Source of the DNA: JBELHO01 sp042091375 | GTDB lineage: Bacteria > Pseudomonadota > Gammaproteobacteria > Enterobacterales > Alteromonadaceae | Length of the DNA stretch: 64,000 bases | Assembly (NCBI GenBank): GCA_042091375.1 | Contig: JBELHO010000005.1 | Span: 1-64,000 of the forward strand | Direction of reading: 5' to 3' | Part shown: positions 26,371-36,296 of the stretch, in pieces | Layout of the letters: every line of letters starts with the position of its first letter | Numbering within the stretch: the stretch's first letter is position 1 | Notes under the pieces: generated by a model | Database searches by the model: none | Told to the model about the DNA's origin: nothing | Seen by the model: the letters and a program-made list of their open reading frames with translations, nothing else | Position numbers and translations under genes: made by a program

Positions 26371-27258
26371 CTACTTTTTGTTTATATCGCTTGTTGCCAT
26401 GAAATTAAAAAAGTCATTATCAGGTTTGAGTACCATAATGTCATTTTTGTTGTTAAAACTGTTTTCATAAGCTTCTAAACTACGAAAAAACGCATAAAAT
26501 TCAGAATCTTGATTATAGCTATCGGCATATACTTTAGCAGCAATTGCGTCGCCTTCACCGCGAATTTCAAAGGCATTTTTTTGCGCTGTGGCCAGCATTA
26601 CCGTGACTTTGGCGTCAATAGTTGCGCGAATAATTTCAGCTTGCTCTTGCCCTTCTGATCTGTGTTCTTTAGCGACAGCAATTCGCTCAGCTCGCATCCG
26701 ATCGTAAATTGAATTACTCACTTCAGTAGGTAAATTTATGGCTTTAATGCGAACATCAATCACTTCAATACCTAAATCTTCTCTACTGCTGGCAGCACTC
26801 TCAAGTGCTTTTGCCATAATAGCTGAACGATCACCCGATACGATTTCTTTAATGGTACGCGTACCAAATTCGGTACGTAAACCGTTGTTCACTTTCTGTT
26901 TCAATAATGCTCGAGCATTGTCGATAGAGCCAGAAGTACGCAAGTAGTAAGTTGAAAAATCAACAATTTTCCATTTGACAAATGAATCTACCATTAAGTC
27001 TTTTTTCTCAGCGGTAACAAAACGATCGGGTGCTTCATCAAGAGTTTGTATCCGCGCATCAATTTTCTTCACTGATTCAATCAGCGGTATTTTAAATTGC
27101 AAACCCGGTTGATATACCCTCATTTCTCCAGTATCGCCGTCACGCTTAATTTTAGAAAACTGAAAAACAATACCGCGTTGACCTTCAAAGACCACAAAAA
27201 CACAGGAAACTGCCAGTAAGCATAAAACAGCAAAAAGTACTAAAATAAAATTTTTCAT
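26371..27258 (-). CDS. hflC: HflC, FtsH-modulating SPFH protein
   Basis: HflC forms an inner-membrane complex with HflK that modulates the FtsH protease. The 295 residues start with a membrane anchor (FILVLFAVLCLLAVSCVFVV). A band-7/SPFH domain follows, with FVTAEKKDLMVDSFVKWKI and an RAERIAVAKEHRSEGQEQAE coiled region. The C-terminal stretch contains AFFRSLEAYENSF. It begins 3 nt after hflK, typical of the pair. The family's chaperone-like cage encloses FtsH; the direction of its regulatory effect depends on the substrate. Confidence 0.95.
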   Translation of the reverse strand: MKNFILVLFAVLCLLAVSCVFVVFEGQRGIVFQFSKIKRDGDTGEMRVYQPGLQFKIPLIESVKKIDARIQTLDEAPDRFVTAEKKDLMVDSFVKWKIVDFSTYYLRTSGSIDNARALLKQKVNNGLRTEFGTRTIKEIVSGDRSAIMAKALESAASSREDLGIEVIDVRIKAINLPTEVSNSIYDRMRAERIAVAKEHRSEGQEQAEIIRATIDAKVTVMLATAQKNAFEIRGEGDAIAAKVYADSYNQDSEFYAFFRSLEAYENSFNNKNDIMVLKPDNDFFNFMATSDINKK

Positions 27259-27261
27259 TGC

Positions 27262-28407
27262 TTAGTTTCTCCCATTATCAACAAAGCGATCGGCACGACC
27301 CGCAACTGATGGCTGCGAACTGCTCATATTGGGGTTATTGGAACTGTTTACAGGGTTAACTGCACTGCGTTGTGGAGTCATTTGTTGTTGGATCATTTTG
27401 TCCAGTGGCAAGTACATCATATTGTTACCTCCCTCAACATCAACCATAACTTTACTGGTATTACTGTAAACTTTTTGCATACTGGCTAAGTACATCCGAC
27501 TCCGAGTAACTTCTGGTGCAGCTTGGTATTCAGGCAATAGTTTATTAAAGCGAGCCACTTCACCCTGCGCATCCAAAACAGTTTGTTCTTTGTAAGCAAG
27601 GGCTTCTTGTTCCATGCGTTTTACTCGGCCTCGGGCTCTAGGCTCTATACTGCGCTGATATGCTTCGGCTTCACGAATATACCTGATCTCATCTTCTTGT
27701 GCGGCAATGGCATCATCAAATGCATCTTTAACTTCTTCCGGAGGACGCGCATCTTTAAAGTTGACATCAACAATAATTAAACCCAAGTTATAGGGAGCAA
27801 TTATCTTCTCAAGTTCTTGCCAAACAGATTGTCGAATTTGCTCGCGACCACTGGTCAGTATGTCATCCATATTAGAATGCCCCACCACATAGCGCAGCGC
27901 ACTATCAAGAGATTGACTTAAGCTGTCATCGGCATTGGTAACACTAAATACAAAATTACGAGGATCCACCACTCGGTATTGAATTTGCATTTCAACGCGA
28001 ACCACATTTTCATCTTGAGTTAACATAAAACCTGCAGCCGGCAAGTCTCTCGTGGTTTGCACATCAACAGGAATGATGCGTTCTGCAAATGTCCACTTCC
28101 AGCTAAGGCCTGGCTCTACAGTACCAGCATATTGACCAAAGCGCAGCACAATGCCTTGTTCGGCTTCTTTGATAGTATAAAAGCCGCTAAACGCATAGAC
28201 TAAAACAGCCACTATTAAGGCTAAACTCATCCCAACCGATGAAAAGCTTTTTCCGCCACCTGTTCCTGATGATTTACCGCCAAAAATACCGCCAAACTTA
28301 TTGCCTAAGTCTTTAAATATATCATCTAAATCAGGTGGTCCTTGATTTTTTTCGCCTTTATTTTTCCAGGGATCTTTATCGTCTTTCCCCGGTTCATTCC
28401 AAGCCAT
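27262..28407 (-). CDS. hflK: HflK, FtsH-modulating SPFH protein
   Basis: HflK is the partner of HflC at the inner membrane. The 381-residue protein begins MAWNEPGKDDKDPWKNKG with the Gly/Asp-rich cytoplasmic N-terminus seen in HflK. One membrane segment follows (GMSLALIVAVLVYAFSGFYT). The SPFH domain shows EAEQGIVLRFGQYAGTVEPG and VDVNFKDARPPEEVKDAFDD. The Gln/Asn/Ser-rich tail is poorly conserved, as usual. It lies 80 nt after hflX, probably in the same transcript. Confidence 0.95.
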   Translation of the reverse strand: MAWNEPGKDDKDPWKNKGEKNQGPPDLDDIFKDLGNKFGGIFGGKSSGTGGGKSFSSVGMSLALIVAVLVYAFSGFYTIKEAEQGIVLRFGQYAGTVEPGLSWKWTFAERIIPVDVQTTRDLPAAGFMLTQDENVVRVEMQIQYRVVDPRNFVFSVTNADDSLSQSLDSALRYVVGHSNMDDILTSGREQIRQSVWQELEKIIAPYNLGLIIVDVNFKDARPPEEVKDAFDDAIAAQEDEIRYIREAEAYQRSIEPRARGRVKRMEQEALAYKEQTVLDAQGEVARFNKLLPEYQAAPEVTRSRMYLASMQKVYSNTSKVMVDVEGGNNMMYLPLDKMIQQQMTPQRSAVNPVNSSNNPNMSSSQPSVAGRADRFVDNGRN

Positions 28408-28487
28408 GCTACTCTCCGCTATTTAATGTAAATAAAACACAACCTATTAACGTCTTTGAAAATAGATACCGCTAATATATCAGTCTG

Positions 28488-29774
28488 TTAATGTTCAATA
28501 AAGCGTTCTATGTTCGCTTTATCCTGTTTTAAGAGTCGATTCCAGTCTTCAATGGGCATTTTCACCTGTAAAACACAATTACCCTGTTCATCATAACGCT
28601 CGGTATCAATACAATTTAACTGATACAAGGTACTGCGTAACTTCCCACAACCGGGTGCAATTTTCAAACAATGCTTAACAATAGTTCTGCCTAATCGCTC
28701 GCGTAATGCTTGATACAATAAATCAATGCCTATACCACGCTGTGCCGATAACCAAACTCGAATAGCTAACCCAGTGCTATCGCGATCAATACGCGGTTCA
28801 ATATCATCTAAACAATCTATCTTGTTGCAAACCAACAGTTGAGGTACATCACCAGCTTCGATTTCTTCTAAAACCGCTTCTACTTGCTGTATATTTTCAC
28901 TGCGCCTATCATCAGCAATATCGATAACATGTAAGAGTAATTGCGCCTCACGTGTTTCAGTTAACGTTGCTTTAAAAGCTGCCACCAAATCGTGGGGTAG
29001 ATGACGAATAAAACCAACTGTATCGGCTAAAATAACCCTGCCTGTGTCTTCAACTTCTATTTTGCGAAGTGTCGGATCGAGTGTAGCGAATAGCTGATCA
29101 GCGGCGTATACATCGGCATTTGTTAAACGATTAAACAAACTAGATTTGCCGGCGTTGGTGTAGCCGACTAAAGAAACTGTTGGCAACTCTGCTCTATTGC
29201 GTGCTCGTCTACTTTGTTGGCGTTGTTTCTCTACCTTTTGTAAACGTTTACGTATGCTGATCATACGCTCGCGTAACAGCCTTCGATCAGTTTCCAACTG
29301 AGTTTCACCTGGCCCACGTAAGCCAATACCGCCCTTTTGTCGCTCAAGGTGAGTCCAGCCTCTGATCAAACGAGTACTCATATGACGAAGTTGTGCCAAC
29401 TCTACCTGCAATTTACCCTCATGAGTCCGCGCTCGTTGCGCAAAAATATCGAGTATAAGGGTTGTGCGATCAACTACTCGGCACTTAGCCAAAGTTTCAA
29501 TATTTTTCTCTTGAGATGGCGACAAACTGTGATTAAACAAAATAACGTTAGCATCAACGCTTTGCACTGCTTGCGCTATTTCTTCAGCTTTACCACTACC
29601 AACAAAATATTTAGTATGAGGTGTGTTGCGTTTGCCCGTTACAACAGAAAGTGACTCTATACCTGCTGAGCTGACAAGCATCTCAAATTCTTGTAGGTCT
29701 TCACAGGCATTTTCGTCTGAAAAATCTATATGTACAAGCACTGCTTGCTCACCTGCTTGATAACGATCAAACAA
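28488..29774 (-). CDS. hflX: GTPase HflX, ribosome-associated
   Basis: HflX is a GTPase that splits or rescues ribosomes under stress. The 428-residue protein has an N-terminal HflX domain (VGSGKAEEIAQAV, NHSLSPSQEKNIE). The linker GGIGLRGPGETQLETDRRLL follows. The G domain has GYTNAGKSSLFNRLT (G1), DTVGFIRHLPHDLVAAF (G3) and NKID (G4). It lies 33 nt after hfq in the conserved order hfq-hflX-hflK-hflC. Confidence 0.96.
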   Translation of the reverse strand: MFDRYQAGEQAVLVHIDFSDENACEDLQEFEMLVSSAGIESLSVVTGKRNTPHTKYFVGSGKAEEIAQAVQSVDANVILFNHSLSPSQEKNIETLAKCRVVDRTTLILDIFAQRARTHEGKLQVELAQLRHMSTRLIRGWTHLERQKGGIGLRGPGETQLETDRRLLRERMISIRKRLQKVEKQRQQSRRARNRAELPTVSLVGYTNAGKSSLFNRLTNADVYAADQLFATLDPTLRKIEVEDTGRVILADTVGFIRHLPHDLVAAFKATLTETREAQLLLHVIDIADDRRSENIQQVEAVLEEIEAGDVPQLLVCNKIDCLDDIEPRIDRDSTGLAIRVWLSAQRGIGIDLLYQALRERLGRTIVKHCLKIAPGCGKLRSTLYQLNCIDTERYDEQGNCVLQVKMPIEDWNRLLKQDKANIERFIEH

Positions 29775-29807
29775 ATGGCAAGCCTCTGATAATACTAACT
29801 AACCACA

Positions 29808-30065
29808 TTAATCTTGTGAGCTCTGATCAATGTCTGTTTGATTTTGTGGTACTGCGGTGTTTACAGCTCTTGATGGAACCACTGTGGAAATAGCGTGTTT
29901 ATATACCATTTGGCTAACGGTATTTTTTAAGAGAATGACGAACTGATCAAATGATTCCACTTGTCCTTGTAATTTAATGCCATTGACTAGATAGATTGCT
30001 ACTGGAATGCGATCACGACGTAACGCATTCAAAAATGGGTCTTGTAAAGATTGCCCCTTTGCCAT
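29808..30065 (-). CDS. hfq: RNA chaperone Hfq
   Basis: Hfq is a hexameric Sm-like protein that pairs small RNAs with mRNAs. The sequence [20 protein letters not shown] carries the proximal-face residues. The Sm2 motif [12 protein letters not shown] is also present. The 85-residue form starts at ATG 30065, with AGGGG upstream, and matches the known [13 protein letters not shown] start; the frame remains open 19 codons further. The C-terminal tail is short and acidic ([11 protein letters not shown]). Its presence makes the candidate sRNA at 37892-38021 more interesting. Confidence 0.97.
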
Positions 30066-30187
30066 TTTTTGGCCCCTTTTGTTATTTTTTATAAAATTTA
30101 GGTTACTGTTTACTATAACCACTGTATCTTTTTTTATTAATAAAACTAACTATTTACTTTTTTCTAAATCTAATTATACATCAATGT

Positions 30188-31138
30188 TTAAACTTTGCTT
30201 ACTGAGGATAATATATGTTGTAAATTATTATCAGCAGTCATGTCTAAACTTTGTATATTTGGCCAATTTCTCAACCAAGTTAGCTGCCGCTTAGCCAGTT
30301 GACGAGTTGCACATACGCCTTTAAAAATCATTTCTTGATGAGAAAAATCACCGTTTAAATATTGCCACATTTGCCGGTAGCCAACACAGCGTATTGAGGG
30401 TAAGTTTTCATGTAAATCGGCGCGTTTCCTTAACTCAATAACTTCTTGTTCAAAGCCCTGTTGGATCATTTGTTGAAAGCGCCAAGCAATTCTTTCATGT
30501 AAATCGGCGCGCTTTTCTGGCATAAGCGCAAATTGCAACACATCACCGGTCAAACAAACGCCCTTACTGACAATTAATTCTGATAAACTGGTTCCTGTTA
30601 ATCGATATACCTCAATTGCTCGGGTTAAACGCTGTCTATCGTTACAATGAATGCGCGCAGCCGATTTAGGGTCAAAATCTGACAACTGTTGGTGCAATCT
30701 TTGCCAGCCCAACTGTTGCGCCTGTTGTTCAATTTCTGCTCTAACTTGCGCATCTGCTTCAGGTAATTGTGATATACCATCGATAAGACTTTTAAAATAC
30801 ATCATAGTTCCACCAACTAAAAGTGGAATCCGTTTATTTGCTCTGATCTTGGCAATTTCAGTCAATGCATCACTACAAAACTCTGCAGCAGAATAACTTT
30901 CATTAGCATCTTTAATATCAATTAAACGATGAGGATATTTATGCAGCTCTTCCATAGATGGTTTAGCAGTACCTATGTCCATATCTCGATATATAAGCGC
31001 TGAATCAACACTAATAATATCACAAGGAAGTGTATCGTGAAGCGCCATCGCCAATGCTGTTTTCCCAGAGGCGGTTGGTCCCATTAAACAAATAACCGGC
31101 GGTAATGAGGACTTTGCGTTTACTTCTTGGCTCACCAT
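30188..31138 (-). CDS. miaA: tRNA dimethylallyltransferase
   Basis: MiaA adds a dimethylallyl group to A37 of tRNAs reading UNN codons. The 316 residues contain the P-loop LMGPTASGKTALAMAL, DSALIYRDMDIGTAKP, and LLVGGTMMYFKSLIDGIS. RLTRAIEVYRLTG and RQLAKRQLTWLRNW are also present. All are standard. It begins 13 nt downstream of mutL and lies 122 nt before hfq, the same order as E. coli, where hfq has several promoters inside and after miaA. Confidence 0.96.
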   Translation of the reverse strand: MVSQEVNAKSSLPPVICLMGPTASGKTALAMALHDTLPCDIISVDSALIYRDMDIGTAKPSMEELHKYPHRLIDIKDANESYSAAEFCSDALTEIAKIRANKRIPLLVGGTMMYFKSLIDGISQLPEADAQVRAEIEQQAQQLGWQRLHQQLSDFDPKSAARIHCNDRQRLTRAIEVYRLTGTSLSELIVSKGVCLTGDVLQFALMPEKRADLHERIAWRFQQMIQQGFEQEVIELRKRADLHENLPSIRCVGYRQMWQYLNGDFSHQEMIFKGVCATRQLAKRQLTWLRNWPNIQSLDMTADNNLQHILSSVSKV

Positions 31139-31151
31139 GCAGAAATATACA

Positions 31152-32978
31152 TCAATTAAGTTTTTCTATAGCAGATGTGAGGTCGACTTTAACCGAATTC
31201 AAGCGCAATTCTTTTTTTATTGTCTGCGGATAGTTTTTTAGCATTTTATGCCATAAAACTTGCGTGGTTTTTTCGCTATGATCACTGGTACTCATTAAGG
31301 TAATAAATAATTTTTGCCAATGTTTTTCAGAGAGATTGTCTGAGTTCAGTGTCATTAATTGCTCTATAAATGAGATAAAACTACTATTGACATCACAATG
31401 GCGTAACACCGCGGGAAATTGTCTTACTTGCAGTGAATGAGGCGAAGATAACTGCAAAATCATCCCTAATCTTTCAAATTTACTAATGTGCTTACCGACA
31501 AAATCCATCTGTGCCTTGGTGATCTTAATTTTTAATGGTAGCAACAACGGCTGACTGATCAGTGGCTCTCGCCAAAGTGGTTGCATTTTATTATTATTTA
31601 GCTTTGTTTCCCAATGTTTTAATGAAATCAAATAGAGTTGCTGATCTATGCAGCAAACGCCGTAATGAGGGGCTATGTACTGTAAAGTATCACCTTGGCC
31701 TGCGACATTAAATTCGCAGACATTTTCTTGGCTAGGTACTACAATTTTACTGGCCGATACTTGTTGTTCACTTACCGAGCTAGAGACTAATTGTTGATAA
31801 GCCTGTTGCTGCTGCGGGGATATCGCAGTTGTTCGATAATTGCCTTTCGGAGTATACGGACTGCTCTGAGGTAAAGCTGTTGCTGAACTGGCTGTTAAAG
31901 GGGTGATGTAAGTATCTGCGATATTTTGCGGAGTATTAGTTTCAACCTCTGGTTGATTGTATGCCACGTCAGCTATTGGTTGCTGCTCTGCCAGTGCTTG
32001 TTGACAAACAGAATAAATAAAGTCGTGTACATATCGGCCTTGGTGAAAACGCACTTCATGCTTGGCTGGATGCACATTTACATCGACATCACGACAATCT
32101 AATTGTAAAAACAGTACAAAAGCAGGATAGACATCATTAGCTAATGATTCATTAAAAGATTGTCTGATGGCGTGGTTAATTAATTTATCTCGCATCATTC
32201 GGCCATTGACATAGCTATAGCACAAATCATTTTGTTTGCGGTTAAAATCTGGCCGTGCTATCCACCCAGAAAGCTGTAAACCTTGGTGCTGACAAAACAC
32301 TTTGATGGCATGGTCGATAAAACCTTTCCCACAAATCTTCGCCACCCGTTTTTGTTGCTGTTTTTCTTCAAGGGCCAACGGAAAATTACGCACTATACTG
32401 CCGTTATGAGTTAACACAAAAGCGACATTGAAATGGGCTAAGGCCATTCGTTTAACCACTTCATCAATGTGCGCAAATTCAGTTTTATCTGTTCTCAGAA
32501 ACTTGCGTCGAGCTGGCGTATTAAAAAACAAATCAACGACGTCAATGGTGGTGCCATTTGGATGAGCCGTGGGTTGGATCACCACATCCATATCTCGCCC
32601 TTGAGTCGCTGCTTGCCATGCTTCTTGTTGTGCTGGTGTTTTTGAACTTAAGGTTAAACGTGCCACCGAACTAATACTCGCGAGTGCCTCACCGCGAAAC
32701 CCCAAGCTGCTTATTCCCTCCAGATCAGTTAAACTTTTTACCTTACTAGTTGCATGTCGACTTAATGCTAAGGTTAATTGCTCTTTAACAATGCCAGCAC
32801 CGTTATCGGCAATGCGGATCCGTTTGGCTCCACCTTTTTCAATATCAATTTTGATGGTGGTCGCACCTGCATCTAAGCTGTTTTCAACCAATTCCTTAAC
32901 CACGGAAGCCGGGCGTTCAACAACTTCTCCAGCAGCAATTTGATTGGCAAGTCGAGCAGGTAATATTTCAATCGTCAT
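31152..32978 (-). CDS. mutL: DNA mismatch repair protein MutL
   Basis: MutL couples MutS mismatch recognition to MutH. The N-terminal GHKL ATPase has ILPARLANQIAAGEVVERP, ELVENSLDAGAT, IRIADNGAGI and SLGFRGEALASISSV. NTPARRKFL and VDVNVHPAKHEVRF follow. A variable Gln/Ser-rich linker (about 340-410) leads to a C-terminal dimerisation region. No DQHAxxER endonuclease motif is seen, as expected in organisms using MutH. The 608-residue length is near E. coli's 615. It lies 6 nt after amiB. Confidence 0.96.
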   Translation of the reverse strand: MTIEILPARLANQIAAGEVVERPASVVKELVENSLDAGATTIKIDIEKGGAKRIRIADNGAGIVKEQLTLALSRHATSKVKSLTDLEGISSLGFRGEALASISSVARLTLSSKTPAQQEAWQAATQGRDMDVVIQPTAHPNGTTIDVVDLFFNTPARRKFLRTDKTEFAHIDEVVKRMALAHFNVAFVLTHNGSIVRNFPLALEEKQQQKRVAKICGKGFIDHAIKVFCQHQGLQLSGWIARPDFNRKQNDLCYSYVNGRMMRDKLINHAIRQSFNESLANDVYPAFVLFLQLDCRDVDVNVHPAKHEVRFHQGRYVHDFIYSVCQQALAEQQPIADVAYNQPEVETNTPQNIADTYITPLTASSATALPQSSPYTPKGNYRTTAISPQQQQAYQQLVSSSVSEQQVSASKIVVPSQENVCEFNVAGQGDTLQYIAPHYGVCCIDQQLYLISLKHWETKLNNNKMQPLWREPLISQPLLLPLKIKITKAQMDFVGKHISKFERLGMILQLSSPHSLQVRQFPAVLRHCDVNSSFISFIEQLMTLNSDNLSEKHWQKLFITLMSTSDHSEKTTQVLWHKMLKNYPQTIKKELRLNSVKVDLTSAIEKLN

Positions 32979-32984
32979 GAGTGT

Positions 32985-34304
32985 TTAGTTGACTCTAGGT
33001 ATTTTTAAGGTTTGACCGATTTTAACCATATTCGAGGTTAGATTATTGGCCAATTTTAATTGGCCGATGGAAACTTTGTAACGTTGTGCTAACACAGACA
33101 GTGATTCACCGCGCTTTATTTTATGTTGTTTAAAAGATAACGACGCAATTAGCGTTCCATCAGGTGGATTCTGATAAAAATAGGTGGTTAATGCACTATT
33201 TATCGCTCGTGCTAATTTCTGTTGATGAGCAGGAGATTTTAAGCGCTGCTCTTCTTGGTGATTGGAAATAAAGCCAGTTTCAATTAACACCGAGGGGATA
33301 TCCGATGATTTCAGCACTGCTAAACTCAATCCCTCGGGCTTTTTCTTGTGCAATTTAGTGACTGTTTTTAATTGTCGGAGCACATGCTCTGCAAATTCGT
33401 AACTACTCGACATCGTATGCTCTTTTTTCATATCAGCAAGGGTAATAGCTAGATTTTTATCTTTGGTTTTTTTGATGGTTTCACCTGCACCGCCGAGTAG
33501 TTCAGATTCTTTTTGTCGGTTAGCTATCCAGCGACTAAACTCTGAATTAGCCCGCCGTGTTGTTTGCACTAAAACCGATGCACCACTGGGTTTTGCTGAG
33601 GTAAACGCATCAGCGTGAATTGAAATTAAGACATCGGCTTTATTTTTTCGCGCTAAGTCAACTTTTCTATTGTGATTTACATAATAATCGCCTTTGCGGA
33701 TCAGCACGGGTTTGAAGCCGACTTCTTTTCTGATAACTGTTGCTAATTTCTTGGCTATTTCAAGGGTAACTTTTTTTTCATAAGTTCCCTTTGCACCTAT
33801 CGACCCCGGATCATCGCCACCATGTCCCGCGACAATCGCCACAACAATATCGCGTTTACTGCTTACAGGCATCTTTATCGTAGTTTTATCCTGATCTCGA
33901 TCAGATAAATCGACGACTAAACGATTGCCGTATTGGCCAGCTGGAGACAGAGGAAAAATATTGACTTTATAATTATTGGCAAGCTCTAATACTAAACGAG
34001 TGCTGCCCTTTTGCTTAGCTTTGGACCCACGTATCAATTTAATTCGCTTGTCATTTTTAATTAAATTATTCAGTTCAACAGCATTTTTTGTGTCGCTAAA
34101 ATCAATCACTAAACGCTGGGGGTTTTGCAAACTAAAATAGGTGTACTCTGGTGTATCGCTTAGGTCAAAAACCAATCGAGTATTTTCTGGAGCAGGCCAA
34201 ACACGAATGCCTTCAATACCGTTATAGGCCAATGCAGGTAATGTCGCTAGCACTAAAAAAGCCAATAAAATGATTGCCTGTCTTGCAGTTAACACCAAAC
34301 TCAT
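32985..34304 (-). CDS. amiB: N-acetylmuramoyl-L-alanine amidase (AmiB-type)
   Basis: This periplasmic zinc amidase cleaves septal peptidoglycan to separate daughter cells. After a signal peptide (IILLAFLVLATLPALA) comes an AMIN domain (about 27-135). An Amidase_3 domain follows, with VAIVAGHGGDDPGSIG, a zinc-ligand Glu in KGTYEKKVTLEIAKKL, LISIHADAF and LIETGFISN. A single C-terminal LysM domain (about 392-437) reads HKIKRGESLSVLAQRYKVS. The amidase is normally autoinhibited and activated by EnvC, which is also encoded in this window at 54001. Confidence 0.95.
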   Translation of the reverse strand: MSLVLTARQAIILLAFLVLATLPALAYNGIEGIRVWPAPENTRLVFDLSDTPEYTYFSLQNPQRLVIDFSDTKNAVELNNLIKNDKRIKLIRGSKAKQKGSTRLVLELANNYKVNIFPLSPAGQYGNRLVVDLSDRDQDKTTIKMPVSSKRDIVVAIVAGHGGDDPGSIGAKGTYEKKVTLEIAKKLATVIRKEVGFKPVLIRKGDYYVNHNRKVDLARKNKADVLISIHADAFTSAKPSGASVLVQTTRRANSEFSRWIANRQKESELLGGAGETIKKTKDKNLAITLADMKKEHTMSSSYEFAEHVLRQLKTVTKLHKKKPEGLSLAVLKSSDIPSVLIETGFISNHQEEQRLKSPAHQQKLARAINSALTTYFYQNPPDGTLIASLSFKQHKIKRGESLSVLAQRYKVSIGQLKLANNLTSNMVKIGQTLKIPRVN

Positions 34305-34337
34305 TGAACCCTCAAATATAGAAAAAATAAAGTAATA

Positions 34338-34829
34338 TCATATGGCTAATAATAACTCCACACCAAGTGCAGAATGGGCCTGCAAAATCGTATTGCGCTG
34401 TGCCTCGCAATAAAACATATTAATGCTAATATCAGGCTTAGCCAATAGTCCGTTGCCTTTTTCCGGCCACTCAATAAAGCTACAACAATTCTCTTTAAAA
34501 TATTCTCGTATGCCTATAAATTCTAGCTCTTCTGGATCAGACAAACGGTATAAATCAAAATGATAAATATACCATGGAGATAAGTCATAAGGCTCTACTA
34601 GGGTATATGTTGGACTCTTCACCTTGCCAAGGTGCCCCATCCCTTGCACAAAACCACGGGTTAAAGTGGTTTTTCCTGCACCTAAGTCTCCGTTTAAAAA
34701 AGCAACAATACCTTTATTCAGTTTATTTTTAACGATAGCGGCTAATTGCCCACCCAGCTCAATCGTTGCTTGTTCATCAACCAAAGTGATTTTTTTACTG
34801 AATAATACCGCTAATTTTTGGCTATTCAT
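34338..34829 (-). CDS. tsaE: tRNA t6A synthesis ATPase TsaE
   Basis: TsaE is the ATPase subunit of the TsaBDE complex that makes t6A37 in ANN-decoding tRNAs. The 163-residue protein has the Walker A motif NGDLGAGKTTLTRGFVQGMG. VKSPTYTLVEPY, YHFDLYRLSDPEELEFIG and FIEWPEKG are also present, all typical. It is the first gene of the tsaE-amiB-mutL-miaA block. In E. coli the gene upstream is nnr (yjeF), a repair enzyme for hydrated NADH, but here queG is the direct divergent neighbour and nnr is absent. Confidence 0.95.
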   Translation of the reverse strand: MNSQKLAVLFSKKITLVDEQATIELGGQLAAIVKNKLNKGIVAFLNGDLGAGKTTLTRGFVQGMGHLGKVKSPTYTLVEPYDLSPWYIYHFDLYRLSDPEELEFIGIREYFKENCCSFIEWPEKGNGLLAKPDISINMFYCEAQRNTILQAHSALGVELLLAI

Positions 34830-35125
34830 TGATAAAAAAACCTAAATTAACTACATTTTCAATGATCGGCGAAAAAGCTTTGTACAACATTTCTTTGATG
34901 ACCTTTTTTTATCATGTGAATAACGGTTTCATTATGCAAGTAAGTGCTTAACACTACAATATTATTTGCGATAAGATTGAACTTTATATAAGCCTATGTT
35001 TTGTGATAACAGTGTTTTCACAAAACAGACTAGTCAATGACGACTACGCGCATTAATATCCCGTAGCCCAGCTTTTGTGATAAGCTTGACTATGCCTTTG
35101 GCTAACACATACATATAATTTAGCA
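34830..35125. other. Divergent tsaE/queG intergenic region with a 9-bp inverted repeat
   Basis: This 296-nt gap holds the promoters of two divergent genes. GTTTTGTGA (34998-35006) and TCACAAAAC (35018-35026) form a perfect 9-bp inverted repeat with an 11-nt centre. The sequence TTTTGTGATAA recurs once more near 35074. No gene or clear promoter could be assigned. Confidence 0.45.
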
Positions 35126-36268
35126 ATGAACCCTACTATTGACTATCACTCATTATCTGTACAAATAAAACTTTGGGGCAAAGAGCTTGGCTTTGATCAC
35201 GTTGGTATCAGTGATCTTGACTTATCAGCTCATGAACAAGCGCTGTCGTCATGGCTGGCTAAACGCTATCACGGTAAAATGGAGTATATGGAGAAACACG
35301 GTCTACTTCGTGCTCGTGCCCACCAGTTAGTTGATGGCAGTATTAGGGTTATTTCAGTGAGAATGGACTATTTACCGACCAACGCTGGCTTTGCCAAGAC
35401 CCTTAGAAATAAAAATAAAGCCTATATTAGCCGGTATGCACTAGGTCGAGATTACCATAAATTAATACGTAAACGCCTGAAACAACTAGGAGAAAAAATT
35501 AGTCGCTACTGTAAAGATTTTAATTATCGCCCTTTTGTTGATTCCGCACCAATTTTAGAACGTCCCCTTGCCGAAAAAGCAGGGCTTGGTTGGACAGGAA
35601 AACACAGTTTATTGATCAATAAACAAGGTGGTTCTTGGTTTTTTCTCGGCGAACTTCTGGTTGATATTCCTTTGCCTTGTGATACCGCTACAGATAATCA
35701 CTGCGGACAATGTGTTGCCTGTATAAAGATTTGTCCAACACAAGCGATTGTCGAACCATATGTCGTTGATGCCCGTCGCTGTATTTCATATTTAACCATA
35801 GAATTACGCGAATCGATACCGGAAGAGTTTCGTGCTCTCATTGGCAATCGCATCTATGGTTGTGATGATTGTCAATTAATTTGCCCTTGGAATAAATACG
35901 CAAAACTCTCGGTTGAAGCCGATTTTCAAGCAAGGCAAAATTTTGATGATATTAGCTTACTCGAATTATTTAGCTGGAACGAAAGCCAATTTTTGGCCAA
36001 TACTGAAGGCTCAGCGATCAGACGCATTGGTTTTGATTGTTGGCAACGCAACATTGCTGTTGCACTGGGCAATGCCGAATTTTCAGATGACATAGTATCA
36101 GCGTTGACCATGCAAAGAAAAAAAGCTAGCGCTATGGTAGCTGAGCATATTACTTGGGCATTAGCACAGCAAAATAACAAAAAAGCCAGTGCAGCCATCG
36201 CCATTAATGAACGTTTAACTGGTCGCCTGATACGCTCAGTTGAAAAAGGCCTAAGCCGAGATGCATAA
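35126..36268 (+). CDS. queG: Epoxyqueuosine reductase
   Basis: QueG reduces epoxyqueuosine to queuosine in tRNAs with GUN anticodons, using cobalamin and two 4Fe-4S clusters. The 380-residue protein has GFDHVGISDLDLSAHEQALS and YALGRDYHKLIRKRLKQLGE. PFVDSAPILERPLAEKAGLG follows. Two ferredoxin-type cysteine sets are CGQCVACIKICPTQAI and CDDCQLICPWN. The C-terminal HEAT-like part is also present. Length agrees with E. coli (379). It is transcribed alone, divergent from tsaE, as in E. coli. Confidence 0.96.
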   Translation: MNPTIDYHSLSVQIKLWGKELGFDHVGISDLDLSAHEQALSSWLAKRYHGKMEYMEKHGLLRARAHQLVDGSIRVISVRMDYLPTNAGFAKTLRNKNKAYISRYALGRDYHKLIRKRLKQLGEKISRYCKDFNYRPFVDSAPILERPLAEKAGLGWTGKHSLLINKQGGSWFFLGELLVDIPLPCDTATDNHCGQCVACIKICPTQAIVEPYVVDARRCISYLTIELRESIPEEFRALIGNRIYGCDDCQLICPWNKYAKLSVEADFQARQNFDDISLLELFSWNESQFLANTEGSAIRRIGFDCWQRNIAVALGNAEFSDDIVSALTMQRKKASAMVAEHITWALAQQNNKKASAAIAINERLTGRLIRSVEKGLSRDA

Positions 36269-36296
36269 GCCTCTACACTCATCAACCTAGTGGTAT

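Noticed and set aside
34998..35026. Possible CRP site at the inverted repeat TGTGA...TCACA
   Set aside because: The half-sites are 11 nt apart; CRP needs 6.
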